Source of the DNA: Alphaproteobacteria bacterium | GTDB taxonomy: Bacteria > Pseudomonadota > Alphaproteobacteria > GCA-2731375 | Length of the DNA stretch: 64,000 bases | Direction of reading: 5' to 3' | Assembly: GCA_016776605.1 (NCBI GenBank) | Contig: JADHTB010000004.1 | Coordinates: forward strand, 62,001 to 126,000 | Shown here: in pieces, positions 33,942 to 43,899 of the stretch | How positions within the stretch are numbered: position 1 is the stretch's first letter | Layout of the letters: each line of letters starts with the position of its first letter | Notes under the pieces: model-generated | Told to the model about the DNA's origin: nothing | Seen by the model: only the letters and a program-made list of their open reading frames with translations | Databases searched by the model: none | Program-made: the position numbers and the translations under genes

Positions 33942-34919
33942 CTAGTCCATCGTCACCACGGCCTTGCCCACGACCTTGCGTTCGACCAGAACGTTCAGGG
34001 CTGCCGGTACTTCCGCCAAGGGGAAACGGTGCGAAATATTGGGCCGCAATTTGCCTTCCCGCAGCCACTGGAACATAATTTCCATGTTGGCGCGGTGGCG
34101 TTCCGGGTAGCGCTCTGTCCAGGCGCCCCAAAAGACACCGACGATGGAGCAATTCTTCAACAGCGCCAGATTGGCCGGCGCCGCCGGGATCCGCCCAGAG
34201 GTAAAACCGATCACCAGAAGCCGGCCATCCCAATTGATACAACGCAGGGATTCATCGAAGATATCGCCACCGACCGGATCATAGATCACATCCGCGCCCG
34301 CGCTGCCGCAAATCTCCTTCACCCGATCCTTGAACGGACCTTCATTGTAGTTGATGACATGATCGGCGCCATGTTCGGTGACAATTTTTAGCTTTTCGTT
34401 GTTGCCACCCGTGCCAATGACCTTGGCCCCCATGGCCTTGCCTATTTCCACCGCCGACAGGCCAACACCGCCCGAAGCGCCGTGCACCAGCAGCCATTCA
34501 TCCTTTTGCAATTTCCCCATCTGCATCAGGGCATAGGCGGAGGTGCCATAAGTCAGAACGAAGGCGGAGCCCAATTCGTAGCTAATATCCTCGGGCAGAT
34601 GCAGGCATTTGACGGCCCGGGCATTGACCTCTTCGGCAAAAGCGCCATGGCCGGTCAAGGCGATGACCCGGTCTCCGGGCTTGAAGTCGCTAACGCCGGG
34701 GCCAATGGACAGCACATCGCCGGCGCATTCGGAGCCGGGGGAAAACGGAAAGTCCGGTTTAAACTGATACTTCCCCTCGGTGATAAGAATATCGGGAAAA
34801 TTGACCCCGGCGCAGCGCACCCGGATACGCACCTCGCCCTCGCCCGGAGGCGGCAATTCATGCTCTTCCAGCACCAGACTTTCAGGCGGGCCGTATTTCT
34901 TGCACAACATCGCTTTCAT
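33942..34919 (-). CDS. NADPH:quinone oxidoreductase-like MDR protein
   Basis: A 325-residue medium-chain dehydrogenase/reductase without the catalytic zinc ligands. An N-terminal GroES-like domain begins MKAMLCKKYGPPESL; the Rossmann domain has the cofactor loop VHGASGGVGLSAVEIGKAMG. YDPVGGDIFDESLRCI and FWGAWTERYPERHR are typical of the quinone-oxidoreductase branch. The physiological substrate is unclear. The upstream open frame (to 35021) is discarded because homologs start at MKAML. Confidence 0.87.
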   Translation of the reverse strand: MKAMLCKKYGPPESLVLEEHELPPPGEGEVRIRVRCAGVNFPDILITEGKYQFKPDFPFSPGSECAGDVLSIGPGVSDFKPGDRVIALTGHGAFAEEVNARAVKCLHLPEDISYELGSAFVLTYGTSAYALMQMGKLQKDEWLLVHGASGGVGLSAVEIGKAMGAKVIGTGGNNEKLKIVTEHGADHVINYNEGPFKDRVKEICGSAGADVIYDPVGGDIFDESLRCINWDGRLLVIGFTSGRIPAAPANLALLKNCSIVGVFWGAWTERYPERHRANMEIMFQWLREGKLRPNISHRFPLAEVPAALNVLVERKVVGKAVVTMD

Positions 34920-35037
34920 CAGTGTCTTCCCCATAATTTCGGACGTACGAATTTCGAACCTGGAATTAACACAAAGCATGAGCCTTTGTCGCCTATAGGC
35001 GTTATTCTCGATCTTGGACAAAATGGAACAGGTGGAT

Positions 35038-35565
35038 ATGCGCGGTTATTTTGGCATCGGCGTTGAGCGTTTAAGCAAGCCCATGAACGCGGGCAATCTG
35101 TTTCGTTCGGCCCAGGCGTTTGGCGCCGGCTTTCTATTTACCGTCGCCGGCAGTTATCAACAGCGCGAGGCGCATTCCGATACCTCGCAATCCACCCACC
35201 AAATTCCGTTTTACGAGTTCGACGACGTGGCCAGCATGCTGTTGCCTGAAGGCTGTCAGCTTGTGGGCATCGAATTGATGGAGGGTGCGGTTGATTTGCC
35301 GACCTTCAAGCATCCGGCCCGCGCGGCCTATGTCCTGGGACCGGAGCGTGGCAGCCTATCGCCTGAAATGGCGGCGCGCTGCGATCATCTGATCAAAATC
35401 CCGACAGCATTCTGCATTAACGTGGCCACGGCGGGCGCCATCGTCATGTACGACCGCGTGGTCAGTCTGGGCCGCTTTGGCCAACGGGCCACGTTCAGCC
35501 GCAATGCCGGCGAACCGCCTACGCCCCATGTTCAAGGCACCCAGATCTTTCGCAACAAAAAATAA
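35038..35565 (+). CDS. SpoU/TrmH-family RNA 2'-O-methyltransferase
   Basis: About 175 residues of SPOUT fold. MRGYFGIGVERLSKPMNAGNLFRSAQAFGA contains motif 1 (N.GN..R.A..FG); AYVLGPERGSLSPEM and IPTAFCINVATAGAIVMYDRV are motifs 2 and 3 forming the knotted SAM site. It probably methylates a tRNA or rRNA ribose; the nucleotide is unknown. The ATG at 35038 is chosen by similarity and an AGGTGG just upstream; two earlier ATGs (35014, 35023) are in frame. Confidence 0.88.
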   Translation: MRGYFGIGVERLSKPMNAGNLFRSAQAFGAGFLFTVAGSYQQREAHSDTSQSTHQIPFYEFDDVASMLLPEGCQLVGIELMEGAVDLPTFKHPARAAYVLGPERGSLSPEMAARCDHLIKIPTAFCINVATAGAIVMYDRVVSLGRFGQRATFSRNAGEPPTPHVQGTQIFRNKK

Positions 35566-35616
35566 TAAGACCATCAGGGCCTGGAATATGCCGTGATCGG
35601 GCCCTATGTTGTCGCC

Positions 35617-36147
35617 ATGAGACAATCCATAGTCATTCTGGGCATCGTTGCGGTACTGTTTGCCGCTGCGTTTAGCTCCACGCCAACGGCGGCGGCCAAG
35701 GCGCCCAAATCGTTGTTGAACAATCCCGGTAGCTGGGGCGCCTTTATGCTCAAGGAAGGCAAAGGCAAGGCCTGCTATATGGCCGGGCAGCCAAAGAGCA
35801 GCACACCGGCGGGGGTCAAGCGCGGCCCAATCTGGCTGCTGATCACCCACCGCCCCTACAAAAAAATCAAGGGCGAGGTCGGGATCTATGTGGGTTATCC
35901 CTTCAAGACCGGCAGCACGGCCGTCATTGATGTCGATGGCAAAAAATTCAAGCTCTACACGGTGGCGGACACCGCCTGGGTAGATGATCCCAAAGTCGAG
36001 AAAAAATTGGTGGCCGCCATGCGGGCCGGCAAAAAAATGGTCGTTCGGGGCACTTCGAAACGCGGCACCAAGACCACCGACAGGTACTCCTTGAAGGGCT
36101 TTACCCGCGCCCACAAGGCGATCAATCGGGCCTGCAAAGTAAAATGA
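35617..36147 (+). CDS. Invasion-associated locus B (IalB) family protein
   Basis: A 176-residue exported protein with a signal peptide ([19 protein letters not shown], cleavage near TAAA|KAP). The mature part, with [40 protein letters not shown] and a final NRACKVK, has the paired cysteines and beta-rich pattern of IalB-like proteins common in Alphaproteobacteria. IalB promotes erythrocyte invasion in Bartonella; in free-living relatives the role is unknown. Its stop overlaps the rlmN start. Confidence 0.82.
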   Translation: MRQSIVILGIVAVLFAAAFSSTPTAAAKAPKSLLNNPGSWGAFMLKEGKGKACYMAGQPKSSTPAGVKRGPIWLLITHRPYKKIKGEVGIYVGYPFKTGSTAVIDVDGKKFKLYTVADTAWVDDPKVEKKLVAAMRAGKKMVVRGTSKRGTKTTDRYSLKGFTRAHKAINRACKVK

Positions 36148-37295
36148 CCGCAAAACTCACCAGCGCGGCAGATCTTCCCATCGCCGATTTCGCCAGTCCG
36201 GAAACACGGCTAAATCTGATTGGCCTGACGCGCCCGGAACTGTCGGACGCCATGGCCTCGCTTGGCGTACCCGAGCGGCAGCGCAAGATGCGGGTCAGCC
36301 AGCTTTGGCGTTGGATGTACAACCGGGGTGCGGGCAGCTTTGAGGCAATGAGCGATCTAGGCAAGGACTTGCGCCAACGCCTGCTGGAAAGCCACAGCGT
36401 CGCGCGGCCGGGCATCGCCACGACCCAGAAATCAACGGACGGCACCATAAAATGGCTGTTGCGGCTGGCCGACGGCAATGAGGTTGAAATGGTCTATATC
36501 CCGGACCTGGATCATGGCGCCCTGTGCATTTCCAGCCAGGTCGGCTGTACCTTGAATTGCAGTTTTTGCCATACCGGGACCATGCCATTGGTGCGCAATC
36601 TGACCGCTGGCGAGATCCTTGGTCAGTTCATGCTGGCCCGGGATTGTCTGGATGATTGGCCCAACCCCGAGGGCCTGCGAAAAATCTCCACCATTGTCAT
36701 GATGGGCATGGGCGAACCGCTTTTGAATTACGACAATGTCGCCAAGGCCTTGACCATCATAATGGACATGGAGGGGATTGCCCTTTCACGGCGGAGTATT
36801 ACGCTGTCCACGGCCGGTCTGGTGCCGGCGATGGAGCGGTGCGGGCGCGAATTAAAGGTCAACCTGGCGGTTTCCCTGCATGCCGTGAATGACAAGGTGC
36901 GCGATCAACTGGTGCCCTTGAACCGGCGTTACCCCATCGCGGAATTGATCCAGGCTTGCCGCGACTATCCGTCCGCCAACAATGCCCGGCGCATCACCTT
37001 TGAATATGTCATGTTGCAGGAGGTCAATGACAGCCTGGAGGATGCCCATGAACTGGTGCGCCTGCTGCGGGGCATTCCGGCCAAAATCAACCTGATCCCC
37101 TTCAATCCATGGCCTGGCGCGCCTTATGAATGCAGCTCTAACAACCGCATTCACCGCTTTGCCGACGTGCTCAACGATGCCGGCTATGCCGCCCCGGTTC
37201 GCACGCCCCGGGGCCGGGATATCATGGCTGCCTGCGGTCAGTTAAAATCCGCCAGTGAAAAGAAGCCAGCCGCAACGAAGGTCGAAAACGCCTAA
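36144..37295 (+). CDS. rlmN: Dual-specificity 23S rRNA/tRNA adenine C2-methyltransferase
   Basis: A 383-residue radical-SAM enzyme that makes m2A2503 in 23S rRNA and m2A37 in some tRNAs. The radical-SAM cluster is [11 protein letters not shown] (about 135), [14 protein letters not shown] follows, and the catalytic Cys near the end is in [26 protein letters not shown] is also diagnostic. The ATG overlaps the IalB stop (ATGA). It depends on Fe-S supply, which nfuA elsewhere in the window could help provide. Confidence 0.96.
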   Translation: MTAKLTSAADLPIADFASPETRLNLIGLTRPELSDAMASLGVPERQRKMRVSQLWRWMYNRGAGSFEAMSDLGKDLRQRLLESHSVARPGIATTQKSTDGTIKWLLRLADGNEVEMVYIPDLDHGALCISSQVGCTLNCSFCHTGTMPLVRNLTAGEILGQFMLARDCLDDWPNPEGLRKISTIVMMGMGEPLLNYDNVAKALTIIMDMEGIALSRRSITLSTAGLVPAMERCGRELKVNLAVSLHAVNDKVRDQLVPLNRRYPIAELIQACRDYPSANNARRITFEYVMLQEVNDSLEDAHELVRLLRGIPAKINLIPFNPWPGAPYECSSNNRIHRFADVLNDAGYAAPVRTPRGRDIMAACGQLKSASEKKPAATKVENA

Positions 37296-37885
37296 CGATC
37301 GATGCCGGCTTTGCGAAAGATCGCCGTAACCTGTTTGCGGCGATTTTCCGAGGCGCGGTCAAAGGCCGTGCGGCCGGTAAAATCGGTCAAAGTCGGATCG
37401 GCGCCGGCCGCCAGCAGGCCGGCGACGGCGTTATCGCTGCCCTCGCCCGCCGCGCGCATCAGGGCGGTTTCGCCTTGTTTATTGCCGCGATCGATCATCG
37501 CGCCGGCCCCCAATAACAAGGTTATGACATGATCATGATTATTCAGAGCCGCATGGACCAGGGCGGTATTGCCTGCGCCGTCGAACAAATCAACGATGGC
37601 GCCGCGCGCCAGCAACAGTGTGACGATGTCCACCGCCCCCTGACTGGCCGCCAACATCAGCGCGGTATAGCGATTTTGGCCGCGAATATTGGCCGAGGCG
37701 CCAGCCAAAAACGCCTTTTGCACATCCTCCATGTTGCCACGCTCCACCGCATCAATTAGGGGCGGTGCATCCAGCAACTGCGCACGGACGATACCGGGCG
37801 ATAGCGACAACGCCAACGTCAGCAAAAACAACCGTGCCAGGGCCTGTAATTTCAACAAAGGCATTGCGTCCTTTTTCTGCCGCAT
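37292..37885 (-). CDS. Secreted ankyrin-repeat protein
   Basis: A 197-residue protein with an N-terminal signal peptide ([21 protein letters not shown]) and four to five ankyrin repeats over about 45-190 ([60 protein letters not shown]). Such small exported ankyrin proteins occur widely in Proteobacteria, probably as periplasmic protein-binding modules. It is convergent with rlmN, with stops overlapping by four bases. A shorter start at MPLLKLQ (37864) is possible. Confidence 0.8.
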   Translation of the reverse strand: MRQKKDAMPLLKLQALARLFLLTLALSLSPGIVRAQLLDAPPLIDAVERGNMEDVQKAFLAGASANIRGQNRYTALMLAASQGAVDIVTLLLARGAIVDLFDGAGNTALVHAALNNHDHVITLLLGAGAMIDRGNKQGETALMRAAGEGSDNAVAGLLAAGADPTLTDFTGRTAFDRASENRRKQVTAIFRKAGIDR

Positions 37886-37961
37886 TATGGCAATATGCGC
37901 GAGTCCGGGCGCAGGTCAACCTTATATCAACGCGCCCGCATCATTGTGCTAAATTGCCACC

Positions 37962-38336
37962 ATGATAGGAAAACAATTCATTTTCGCGGCGCTACTGGCA
38001 CCCTGGTTGTTGTCATTAATGCCAAGCACGGGTTATGGCGATGGCGGCTTCCTGCCTGGGATCGAGGATCTGCCCCTGATGCCGGGACTGCGGGAAATTC
38101 CGGAAGCGACGCTGATTTTCGACAAGCCCGTTGGCCGGCTTGTCCAGGCCATGGCGAAAGGCAAAAGCGATCCGGCGGCGCTATGGCGGTTTTACGACGA
38201 GACCCTGCCCCAATTGGGCTGGCGCCGCGTGGCAACCGGCCACTTTGTCAGGGACGGTGAAGGATTACGCATCACCGTGGAGAAAAATGGCCCTACGTTG
38301 ACGGTTCACTTTGCCATTGCGCCCGGAACCGAGTAG
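37962..38336 (+). CDS. Small exported protein of unknown function
   Basis: A 124-residue protein with a signal peptide (MIGKQFIFAALLAPWLLSLM) and a compact mature domain beginning GFLPGIEDLPLMPGLRE, followed by FYDETLPQLGWRRV and GEGLRITVEKN. I recall similar small proteins in Alphaproteobacteria but no function. It precedes the enoyl-CoA hydratase gene by 83 bases on the same strand, so co-transcription is possible. Confidence 0.7.
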   Translation: MIGKQFIFAALLAPWLLSLMPSTGYGDGGFLPGIEDLPLMPGLREIPEATLIFDKPVGRLVQAMAKGKSDPAALWRFYDETLPQLGWRRVATGHFVRDGEGLRITVEKNGPTLTVHFAIAPGTE

Positions 38337-38419
38337 GACGGCAGGCGCAATAGCTGATCGGGGGACCGGGCCGGAAATCAGTCCCCATTGTCTGGATGAA
38401 TGGCGAGGAGATTAAGGTC

Positions 38420-39196
38420 ATGGCATACGAAAATATCCTGGTGGAAACCAAGGGTGGCGTCGGTATCATCACCCTGGATCGGCCCGAAGCGCTCAATGCC
38501 CTGAATTCGGCATTGATCAAAGATCTGGGTCACGCCCTGGACAATTTCGAAAGTGACGGCGACATCGGTTGCATCATTTTGACCGGCAGCGCCAAGGCAT
38601 TCGCCGCCGGGGCCGATATTTCGGAGATGGCGCCGAAATCCTACATGGATGTTTATCGGGAGGATTTCATCACCGCCGGTTGGGAGCGGGTCAGCCAGAG
38701 CCGCAAACCGATCATCGCCGCGGTCGCCGGTTTCGCCCTGGGGGGCGGCTGCGAAATGGCAATGATGTGCGACTTCATCATCGCCGCGGATAATGCCAAA
38801 TTTGGTCAGCCGGAAATAAACCTGGGCATTATCCCCGGTGCCGGCGGAACGCAGCGTCTGACCCGGTTCCTGGGCAAATCCAAGGCAATGGAGATGGTGT
38901 TGACCGGCCGCATGATGACGGCGGAAGAAGCGGAGCGCGCGGGCCTGGTCAGCCGGGTGGTGGCGCTGGATGATTTGCTGGATGAGGCCCTGGCGGTGGC
39001 TGAAAAAATCTGTAAATTATCTCAACCCATCGTGATGATCGCCAAGGAATGCGTCAATCGGGCCTATGAGACAACCCTGGCCGAGGGCGTCCGATTCGAA
39101 CGGCGGATGTTCCATTCCACCTTTTCGACCGATGACAAGAAGGAAGGCATGGCCGCCTTTTTGGAGAAGCGAACCGCACAATTCAAACATCGTTGA
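38420..39196 (+). CDS. Enoyl-CoA hydratase (crotonase family)
   Basis: A 258-residue crotonase that hydrates trans-2-enoyl-CoA in beta-oxidation or related pathways. [19 protein letters not shown] forms part of the oxyanion hole. The Glu pair is seen in [18 protein letters not shown] and [19 protein letters not shown]. Length and start ([14 protein letters not shown]) match short-chain enoyl-CoA hydratases. GGAGATTAAGGTC precedes the ATG. MaoC, ETF-QO and CoA-transferase genes elsewhere in the window fit active acyl-CoA metabolism. Confidence 0.92.
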   Translation: MAYENILVETKGGVGIITLDRPEALNALNSALIKDLGHALDNFESDGDIGCIILTGSAKAFAAGADISEMAPKSYMDVYREDFITAGWERVSQSRKPIIAAVAGFALGGGCEMAMMCDFIIAADNAKFGQPEINLGIIPGAGGTQRLTRFLGKSKAMEMVLTGRMMTAEEAERAGLVSRVVALDDLLDEALAVAEKICKLSQPIVMIAKECVNRAYETTLAEGVRFERRMFHSTFSTDDKKEGMAAFLEKRTAQFKHR

Positions 39197-39353
39197 GAGC
39201 ATGGCCAGGGTAAATATTTATCTGAGCGTTTGCAGGCGGCAAAACCATTTAATATGACTGCATTCTGGAACAGAGGCACAGCCCCATCACGTTGTGCCGA
39301 GTTTTGTGGAGTATCGTTATGAAGAGTTCTTTCGGGAAAGGTCGCCAGGCGCC

Positions 39354-40286
39354 ATGAAGCTGCTTTCGGGAAATAGTAACCGGCCCTTGTCGGAGGCCAT
39401 CGCCGCCTATCTGGAAACGCCACTGACCAGCGCGGATGTACGGCGGTTTTCCGATATGGAAGTGTTCGTTGAAATTCACGAAAACGTACGTGGAGAGGAT
39501 GTATTCATCATCCAGTCCACCTCGTCACCGGCGAATGATAACTTGATGGAATTGCTGGTCTGCATCGATGCCTTGCGCCGCGCCTCGGCCCGCCGCATTA
39601 CCGCCGTGCTGCCCTATTTCGGCTATGCCCGGCAGGACCGCAAATCGGGGTCCCGCACACCGATTTCCGCCAAACTGGTGGCCAACCTGATTGCCACGGC
39701 CGGGGCCAACCGGGTTCTGACCATGGATTTGCATGCCGGTCAGATCCAGGGCTTTTTCGATATCCCCACGGATAATTTATTTGCCGGACCGGTTTTTACC
39801 CGCGAAATCGCCGAACAGTACGGAGAAGAAAAATTAGTCATGGTATCGCCTGATGTGGGCGGCGTGGTCCGCACGCGGGCGCTGGCCAAACGGCTGAATG
39901 CCGATCTGGCGATCATCGACAAGCGGCGGGAGAAGGCCGGCGTGTCCGAAGTGATGAATATTATTGGCGACGTGGAGGGGCGCAACTGCATACTTGTTGA
40001 TGATATCGTCGATTCCGCCGGCACCTTGTGCAATGCGGCCGAAGCCTTGAAGAAGGCCGGCGCGGAGCGGGTTTTCGCCTATGTCACCCATGGTGTCCTC
40101 TCGGGCGGCGCTGTGGCGCGGGTCACCGCTTCAGCGTTGGAACATCTCTCCGTAACCGATTCCATTGCCGCCACCGACGCCATGCGCCATGCCCGCAACA
40201 TCCGCACAATTCCCATCGCCCCCCTGTTGGGTGAAGCGATCCGGCGCATCAGCGAGGAAACCTCGGTCTCGTCGCTGTTCGAATAG
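39354..40286 (+). CDS. prs: Ribose-phosphate pyrophosphokinase
   Basis: A 310-residue class I PRPP synthase making PRPP from ribose-5-phosphate and ATP for purine, pyrimidine, His and Trp synthesis. [16 protein letters not shown] binds [15 protein letters not shown] is the conserved flexible region, and [18 protein letters not shown] is the PRPP loop. The upstream frame to 39294 is not conserved, so [12 protein letters not shown] is taken as the start. Confidence 0.96.
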   Translation: MKLLSGNSNRPLSEAIAAYLETPLTSADVRRFSDMEVFVEIHENVRGEDVFIIQSTSSPANDNLMELLVCIDALRRASARRITAVLPYFGYARQDRKSGSRTPISAKLVANLIATAGANRVLTMDLHAGQIQGFFDIPTDNLFAGPVFTREIAEQYGEEKLVMVSPDVGGVVRTRALAKRLNADLAIIDKRREKAGVSEVMNIIGDVEGRNCILVDDIVDSAGTLCNAAEALKKAGAERVFAYVTHGVLSGGAVARVTASALEHLSVTDSIAATDAMRHARNIRTIPIAPLLGEAIRRISEETSVSSLFE

Positions 40287-40311
40287 TCATTCGATCCCGC
40301 CGCCAAAGGGT

Positions 40312-40340
40312 TTGAATTTTCCTGACAATCCGCGTATATG
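40312..40340 (+). promoter_or_regulatory. Possible sigma-70 promoter before rplY
   Basis: TTGAAT (40312-40317) and TATATG (40335-40340) are separated by 17 bases in the 189-base gap between prs and rplY, each matching four of six consensus positions. This suggests a transcript starting near 40347. Confidence 0.35.
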
Positions 40341-40475
40341 GGCGGCTTCCTACGGTACGCACAGGCTCGGCACCGGGAAATTGACGGATTGGGCGGCACC
40401 CCTGGAGGCCGCGAAGCCGTTTCCCGATAGTTGAAGCCGTCAGGCGAATGCCGCATTTTATCGGAGCGAACGAAA

Positions 40476-41132
40476 ATGTCTGAAGACATCATTACAGTTG
40501 AATTACGCGACCGGGTCGGCAAGGGGGCCGCCCGGGCGGCAAGGCGCGAGGGCTTGGTGCCCGGCGTGATCTATGGTGCCAAGATGCCGCCCCAGCCGAT
40601 TACGGTCAACCGCAAACAGATGGATTTACTGCTGCAAAAGCCGGGGCTTTTTAACACCCTGTTCGTGCTGCAGGCCGGCGACAAGAAGCAACAGGTCTTG
40701 CCCCGCGACGTGCAACTGCATGTGGTCACGGATGTCCCCCTGCATGTGGATTTCCTGCGCCTATCGGATACGACCGAGATCACCATTAACATCCCCGTGG
40801 TCTTTGTGAATGAAGAGGAATCGGAGGCTCTGCGTCAGGGCGCCGTGCTGAATATTGTCCGCCATCAGATCGAAGTCCGTTGTTTGGCGGGCTCTATCCC
40901 CTCGTCGATCGAAGTCGATTTGGCCGGCACGGAGATTGGCGATTCCATCCACATCGGCGCCGTGCCGTTGCCCAAAGGTGTCGTGCCAACCATTACCGAC
41001 CGTGACTTCACCATCGTCACCCTGGCCGCGCCAACCGTCCAGGCCGTGGAAACGGTCGTGGAAGGTGACGAAGACGCCGAAGGCGAAGAGGCTGTGGAAG
41101 GCGAAGCCACCGAGAGCAGCGACGACGACTAG
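40476..41132 (+). CDS. rplY: 50S ribosomal protein L25 (CTC form)
   Basis: A 218-residue L25 with the general-stress CTC extension. The 5S rRNA-binding domain (about 1-90) has ELRDRVGKGAARAARREG and VPGVIYG. The TL5-type C-terminal domain (about 95-185) is followed by an acidic Glu/Ala tail. CGGAG lies nine bases before the ATG. The rplY-pth-ychF order is typical of Alphaproteobacteria. Its TAG stop is the first three bases of repeat copy F. Confidence 0.95.
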   Translation: MSEDIITVELRDRVGKGAARAARREGLVPGVIYGAKMPPQPITVNRKQMDLLLQKPGLFNTLFVLQAGDKKQQVLPRDVQLHVVTDVPLHVDFLRLSDTTEITINIPVVFVNEEESEALRQGAVLNIVRHQIEVRCLAGSIPSSIEVDLAGTEIGDSIHIGAVPLPKGVVPTITDRDFTIVTLAAPTVQAVETVVEGDEDAEGEEAVEGEATESSDDD

Positions 41133-41232
41133 AGCAATTTTCAATTAGCGTGGGTCGCAATTGCGACCCACGTGATTGGCTCAATAGCTCTATTTTGAAG
41201 GGTCTGAGCACATTGCAAATAAATGTGCTTGA
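41130..41232 (+). repeat. Two-hairpin intergenic repeat, copy F (type 2, diverged)
   Basis: Hairpin 1 has outer arms TAGAGCAATT and AATAGCTCTA around a perfect 24-base palindrome (41149-41172, arms CGTGGGTCGCAA/TTGCGACCCACG). Hairpin 2 is GAGCACATT/AATGTGCTT. Both stems differ in sequence from copies A and E while pairing is preserved. The leading TAG is the rplY stop codon. Confidence 0.8.
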
Positions 41233-41244
41233 GGAGCTAACACC

Positions 41245-41877
41245 ATGCTGTTGTTGGTAGGGTTGGGCAATCCCGGAGACAAATACGCCGACAACCGGCA
41301 CAATATTGGCTTCATGGCGGTGGATGAAATCATCCGCCGCCATGGCTTTGCCCCCCCGCGGCGGCGCTTTCAGGGTCTGACCAGCGAAGGCACCATGGCG
41401 GGGCAAAAGGTCATGGTACTGAAGCCCATGACTTTTATGAATGAATCCGGCCGCAGCGTCGGGGAAGCGGCCCGCTTTTTCAAAATCGATGCAGACCATA
41501 TCGTCGTTTTTCACGACGAGCTGGATCTGGCACCGGGCAAGCTGCGCGTCAAAAATGGTGGCGGGCTAGCCGGACACAACGGCTTGAAAAGTCTGGCCGC
41601 GCATATCGGCAGGGATTTCCGCCGCGTGCGCCTGGGGGTCGGCCATCCGGGCCACAAGGATAAGGTCCTGCGGTACGTGCTACAGAATTTTGCCAAAGCG
41701 GACGATACCTGGCTTGACCCACTGCTGGATGCCATGGCCGAGGCCGCCCCCCTGTTGACCAGCGGTGATGATGCGGCCTTTGCCTCCAAGGTCGCTTTGA
41801 TCCTAAAGCCGCCGGAGCATAGGCCACGCCCCCTGCCGGCGGCATCGAACACGGACGAAAATCAGTCAACTGATTGA
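41245..41877 (+). CDS. pth: Peptidyl-tRNA hydrolase
   Basis: A 210-residue esterase that frees tRNAs from prematurely released peptidyl-tRNA. [19 protein letters not shown] (about 6-24) holds the catalytic His and Asn; [13 protein letters not shown] and [25 protein letters not shown] (about 91-115) supply the Asp and second His. GGAGC lies just before the ATG. Placed between rplY and ychF, with repeat copy F directly upstream. Confidence 0.96.
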   Translation: MLLLVGLGNPGDKYADNRHNIGFMAVDEIIRRHGFAPPRRRFQGLTSEGTMAGQKVMVLKPMTFMNESGRSVGEAARFFKIDADHIVVFHDELDLAPGKLRVKNGGGLAGHNGLKSLAAHIGRDFRRVRLGVGHPGHKDKVLRYVLQNFAKADDTWLDPLLDAMAEAAPLLTSGDDAAFASKVALILKPPEHRPRPLPAASNTDENQSTD

Positions 41878-41942
41878 CCAACCGGAAAGTACGCCACCGG
41901 CACATGGTGCGGACAAGACCCCCGTGGTGAAGATACCGGTCT

Positions 41943-41994
41943 AACCCAGCCGTGGAACCCAGTTGTGGAACCCAGCCGTGGAACCCAGCCGTGG
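41943..41994. repeat. 13-bp tandem repeat, four copies, upstream of ychF
   Basis: AACCCAGCCGTGG occurs four times in a row (41943, 41956, 41969, 41982); the second copy has two substitutions (GTTGTGG), the others are exact. It fills part of the 214-base pth-ychF gap and precedes ychF by about 100 bases. Confidence 0.93.
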
Positions 41995-42091
41995 AACTGG
42001 GGCTGGACATTCCGGGGCGGTGGCGGTATGCCCCGCCGTCCCCCAGACAATTTTCGCCCAAGAGGGCGTCGGCAAAGCAGCGGAGCAGCGA

Positions 42092-43192
42092 ATGGGTTTC
42101 AAATGTGGCATCGTCGGGCTGCCCAATGTGGGTAAATCGACCCTGTTCAATGCCTTGACCAAGACGGCGGCGGCAGCGGCGGAAAATTATCCCTTTTGCA
42201 CCATCGAACCCAATGTGGGTCAGGTGCCGGTGCCAGATCCACGCCTGCACCAGATCGCCAATATCGCCAAACCGAAAAAAATCGTGCCCACCCTATTGGC
42301 CTTTGTTGATATAGCCGGGCTGGTGCGTGGCGCCTCGAAAGGGGAAGGTTTAGGCAATCAGTTCCTGGGCAATATCCGCGAGGTGGATGCCATCCTGCAC
42401 GTGCTGCGCTGTTTCCAGGACGATGACGTCACCCATGTGGACGGCCGCATCGATCCCATCAGCGATGCCGAAACGGTGGATACTGAATTGATGCTGTCCG
42501 ATCTGGAAAGCCTGGAACGACGCATCCACACGGCGGTCAAACGCCAGCGCGGCGGTGACCAGGAGGCCACGGCGCAATTGGATCTCATGGGCCGAATTAT
42601 CGAGGCCCTGCAGGCGGGCCGGCCGGCGCGGGATGTGAAGATCACGGCGGACGAGGCAAAAGACTTTCAGCAACTGCAATTATTGACCGGCAAGCCGGTA
42701 CTCTACGTTTGCAACGTGGACGAGGCCTCGGCCGGCACCGGTAACGAATTCAGCCGGCTGGTCGGGGAAATGGCCGCCAGACAAAACGCCGGCATGGTGG
42801 TGATTTCCGCCAGTATCGAGGCGGAATTGGCGCAATTGGACGATGGCGAGGAGAAAGATGCCTTTCTCGAAGACCTTGGCCTGTCCGAAGCTGGCCTGGA
42901 CCGGGTCATTCGGGCCGGGTACGAGCTGTTGGGTCTGCTGACCTATTTCACTGCTGGACCGCAGGAAGTCCGCGCCTGGACCATCACGGATGGCACCCTG
43001 GCGCCGGGCGCGGCGGGCGTGATCCATGGCGATTTCGAACGCGGCTTCATCCGCGCCGAAACCATCGCATACGAAGATTTTCTGTCATGCAACGGCGAAC
43101 AGGGTGCCCGCGACGCCGGGCGCATGCGTTCCGAAGGCCGCGATTACCGGGTCAAGGATGGCGACGTGATGCTGTTCCGCTTTAACGTCTAG
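42092..43192 (+). CDS. ychF: Redox-regulated ATPase/GTPase YchF (OLA1 family)
   Basis: A 366-residue OBG-family P-loop ATPase. G1 is GLPNVGKSTLFNALT at the very start, then FVDIAGLVRGASKGEGLGNQFL (G3 and switch). YVCNVDEASAG marks the altered G4 that favours ATP, and a C-terminal TGS domain ends YRVKDGDVMLFRFNV. The frame opens earlier (41963) through the tandem repeat, but MGFKCGIVGLPN is the conserved start. Its TAG stop begins repeat copy G. Confidence 0.96.
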   Translation: MGFKCGIVGLPNVGKSTLFNALTKTAAAAAENYPFCTIEPNVGQVPVPDPRLHQIANIAKPKKIVPTLLAFVDIAGLVRGASKGEGLGNQFLGNIREVDAILHVLRCFQDDDVTHVDGRIDPISDAETVDTELMLSDLESLERRIHTAVKRQRGGDQEATAQLDLMGRIIEALQAGRPARDVKITADEAKDFQQLQLLTGKPVLYVCNVDEASAGTGNEFSRLVGEMAARQNAGMVVISASIEAELAQLDDGEEKDAFLEDLGLSEAGLDRVIRAGYELLGLLTYFTAGPQEVRAWTITDGTLAPGAAGVIHGDFERGFIRAETIAYEDFLSCNGEQGARDAGRMRSEGRDYRVKDGDVMLFRFNV

Positions 43193-43292
43193 AGCAATTC
43201 CGAATCAATGAGAATCGCGAAGCGATTCTAAGTGATTGGAACAATTGCTCTAATTCTAAAGGTCTGAGCATTTTAAGAATGAAAATGCTCTA
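43190..43292 (+). repeat. Two-hairpin intergenic repeat, copy G (type 1)
   Basis: Complete 103-bp copy nearly identical to copy A: inner stem AGAATCGC-GAA-GCGATTCT, hairpin 2 GAGCATTTT/AAAATGCTC. Three GANTC sites (43202-43206, 43212-43216, 43224-43228). The leading TAG is the ychF stop codon. Confidence 0.87.
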
Positions 43293-43337
43293 TTCCCAAC
43301 CGGCGCTGATAGCAATTCCCAACCGGCGCTGATAGCA
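43292..43337. repeat. Perfect 23-bp direct duplication
   Basis: Two exact, adjacent copies (43292-43314 and 43315-43337), each starting ATTCCCAACCGGCG and ending CTGATAGCA. They fill the gap between repeat copy G and the MaoC stop codon. Confidence 0.95.
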
Positions 43338-43340
43338 GGC

Positions 43341-43799
43341 TTAAGCGTAGGCGATGCTGATGGTTTCGGCGACCATTACGGGCCGGTCCTCGCCCTCGCG
43401 CTCCATGGATACTTCGGAAATAACGCGCACGCCGTTGTCCTTCACGTCCTCTACCGCCTTTAAGGTAGAGCGCAGGCGAACCCGGCTGCCGGCCGGCACC
43501 ATGCCCGTGAACCGAACCTTGTTGGAGCCATAGTTGAGGCCACGGCGTTTTTTCTTGATCAGCAGATTTTGCGTCGACAGGTTCGACACCAGGGACAAGG
43601 TCAAATAGCCGTGCGCGATGGTCGAGCCGATGGGCAATTCCCGCCTGGCCCGTTCCACATCAACGTGAATCCATTGATGATCGCCGGTGGCCTCGGCGAA
43701 TTTGTTGATCATTTCCTGATCCACGGTGACCCATTCGCTGACGCCCATTTCCTCGCCGATATGTTGTTTCAGATCATTTGGTGTTTCGACGGTAAGCAT
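43341..43799 (-). CDS. MaoC-family dehydratase
   Basis: A 152-residue single hot-dog-fold enzyme. FAEATGDHQWIHVDVERA is the hydratase-2 motif with the catalytic Asp and His; GSTIAHGYLTLSLVSNL follows, as in R-specific enoyl-CoA hydratases and NodN-like proteins. Substrate unknown. The long upstream frame to 44024 overlaps the radical-SAM gene; the ATG at 43799 has GAGGAACACC directly before it and matches homolog starts. Confidence 0.9.
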   Translation of the reverse strand: MLTVETPNDLKQHIGEEMGVSEWVTVDQEMINKFAEATGDHQWIHVDVERARRELPIGSTIAHGYLTLSLVSNLSTQNLLIKKKRRGLNYGSNKVRFTGMVPAGSRVRLRSTLKAVEDVKDNGVRVISEVSMEREGEDRPVMVAETISIAYA

Positions 43800-43899
43800 G
43801 GTGTTCCTCGCTATATGGCAGTTGCTTTCCTTTATCTTAGTATCGCTTAAATCATACCCCGCGCGGCCCGGCGAGTCGCTCCTGAACATGCCGGCACCA

